Source of the DNA: Escherichia coli
GTDB lineage: Bacteria; Pseudomonadota; Gammaproteobacteria; Enterobacterales; Enterobacteriaceae
Direction of reading: 5' to 3'
DNA: 64,000 nt
Assembly (NCBI RefSeq): GCF_036503815.1
Contig: NZ_AP027764.1
Coordinates: forward strand, 3,472,001 to 3,536,000
The notes below the pieces were generated by a model that searched no databases, was not told the origin of the DNA, and saw only the letters and a program-made list of their open reading frames with translations. Both the position numbers and the translations under genes were made by a program. The number at the start of each line of letters is the position of its first letter. Within the stretch, counting starts at the first letter, position 1. Positions 63,823 through 64,000 of the stretch are shown here, piece by piece.

Positions 63823-63984
63823 ATGGCAACTGCAAGGATAAATGTTTTTTGCACGAATGAAGAGCTGTCTGATTGGCTCGCTATTATAGCCTCAAAGTAT
63901 CAATTACATTCGATTTGGTTTGCGCTACAAGATGAATACTCTCAACAACTAAATATTTTAACAGAAAAAAAATCCCTGTTGTAG
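63823..63984 (+). CDS. Short 53-residue hypothetical frame, possibly broken
   Basis: An ATG at 63823, after AAAGGATTACGA, opens 53 codons: MATARINVFCTNEELSDWLA, a moderately charged sequence with no motif I recognise. It ends just after a run of eight A (63965-63972). Dropping one A would keep the frame open to the window end, so this may be a fragment of a longer gene broken at the A run, or a genuine short gene. AT-rich like its neighbour. Confidence 0.4.
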   Translation: MATARINVFCTNEELSDWLAIIASKYQLHSIWFALQDEYSQQLNILTEKKSLL

Positions 63985-64000
63985 CATATCGAATTTATCT

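Overview
The window is chromosomal DNA of Escherichia coli. Gene order and protein sequences from the citrate two-component system through the cus copper/silver locus match the K-12 region as I remember it, read in the opposite direction to K-12 numbering. It is not K-12 itself: the ybdR gene I expect between rnk and uspG is absent, the hokE locus is triplicated with three IS186 copies, and AT-rich non-K-12 DNA follows cusS. All gene names rest on recall and visible motifs; no database search was run.

Layout. Positions 1-2149 hold dpiA (cut by the window edge) and dpiB. Divergent from them is the citrate fermentation operon citCDEFXG-citT (2529-9268), ending at a strong terminator. Then come rna and rnk, a remodelled gap with a candidate 29-residue membrane peptide, and uspG. 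The peroxide group ahpC-ahpF (minus strand) and dsbG (plus strand) share a control region with an OxyR-like site. ybdO, the ybdN-ybdM pair (PP-loop enzyme plus ParB-like protein), ybdL and hcxA follow; ybdL and hcxA diverge around two tandem MetJ boxes. ybdD and cstA lead into the enterobactin cluster.

Enterobactin cluster (23215-43283). entCEBAH makes and proofreads 2,3-dihydroxybenzoate. entF with the MbtH-like ybdZ assembles the trilactone, and entD arms the carrier proteins. entS exports it, fepA/fepB/fepDGC take up the ferric complex, and fes hydrolyses it to release iron. fepE is a Wzz-like gene carried with the entF operon. The operons diverge from three intergenic regions with Fur-box-like sequence.

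The most unusual region is 43304-48830: three hokE-type toxin units, each interrupted at the same palindromic site just 3' of hok by an IS186 copy. The flanks show that the segment between the first two insertions is inverted, while the third insertion keeps a normal 12-bp direct repeat.

Beyond it are ybdK, ybdJ, ybdF, nfsB, ybdG, pheP and the copper/silver efflux locus cusCFBA (minus) divergent from cusRS (plus) around a CusR palindrome. The last kilobase holds a SUKH (SMI1/KNR4)-like putative immunity gene, a possible remnant of a toxin C-terminus before it, and a short interrupted reading frame after it.
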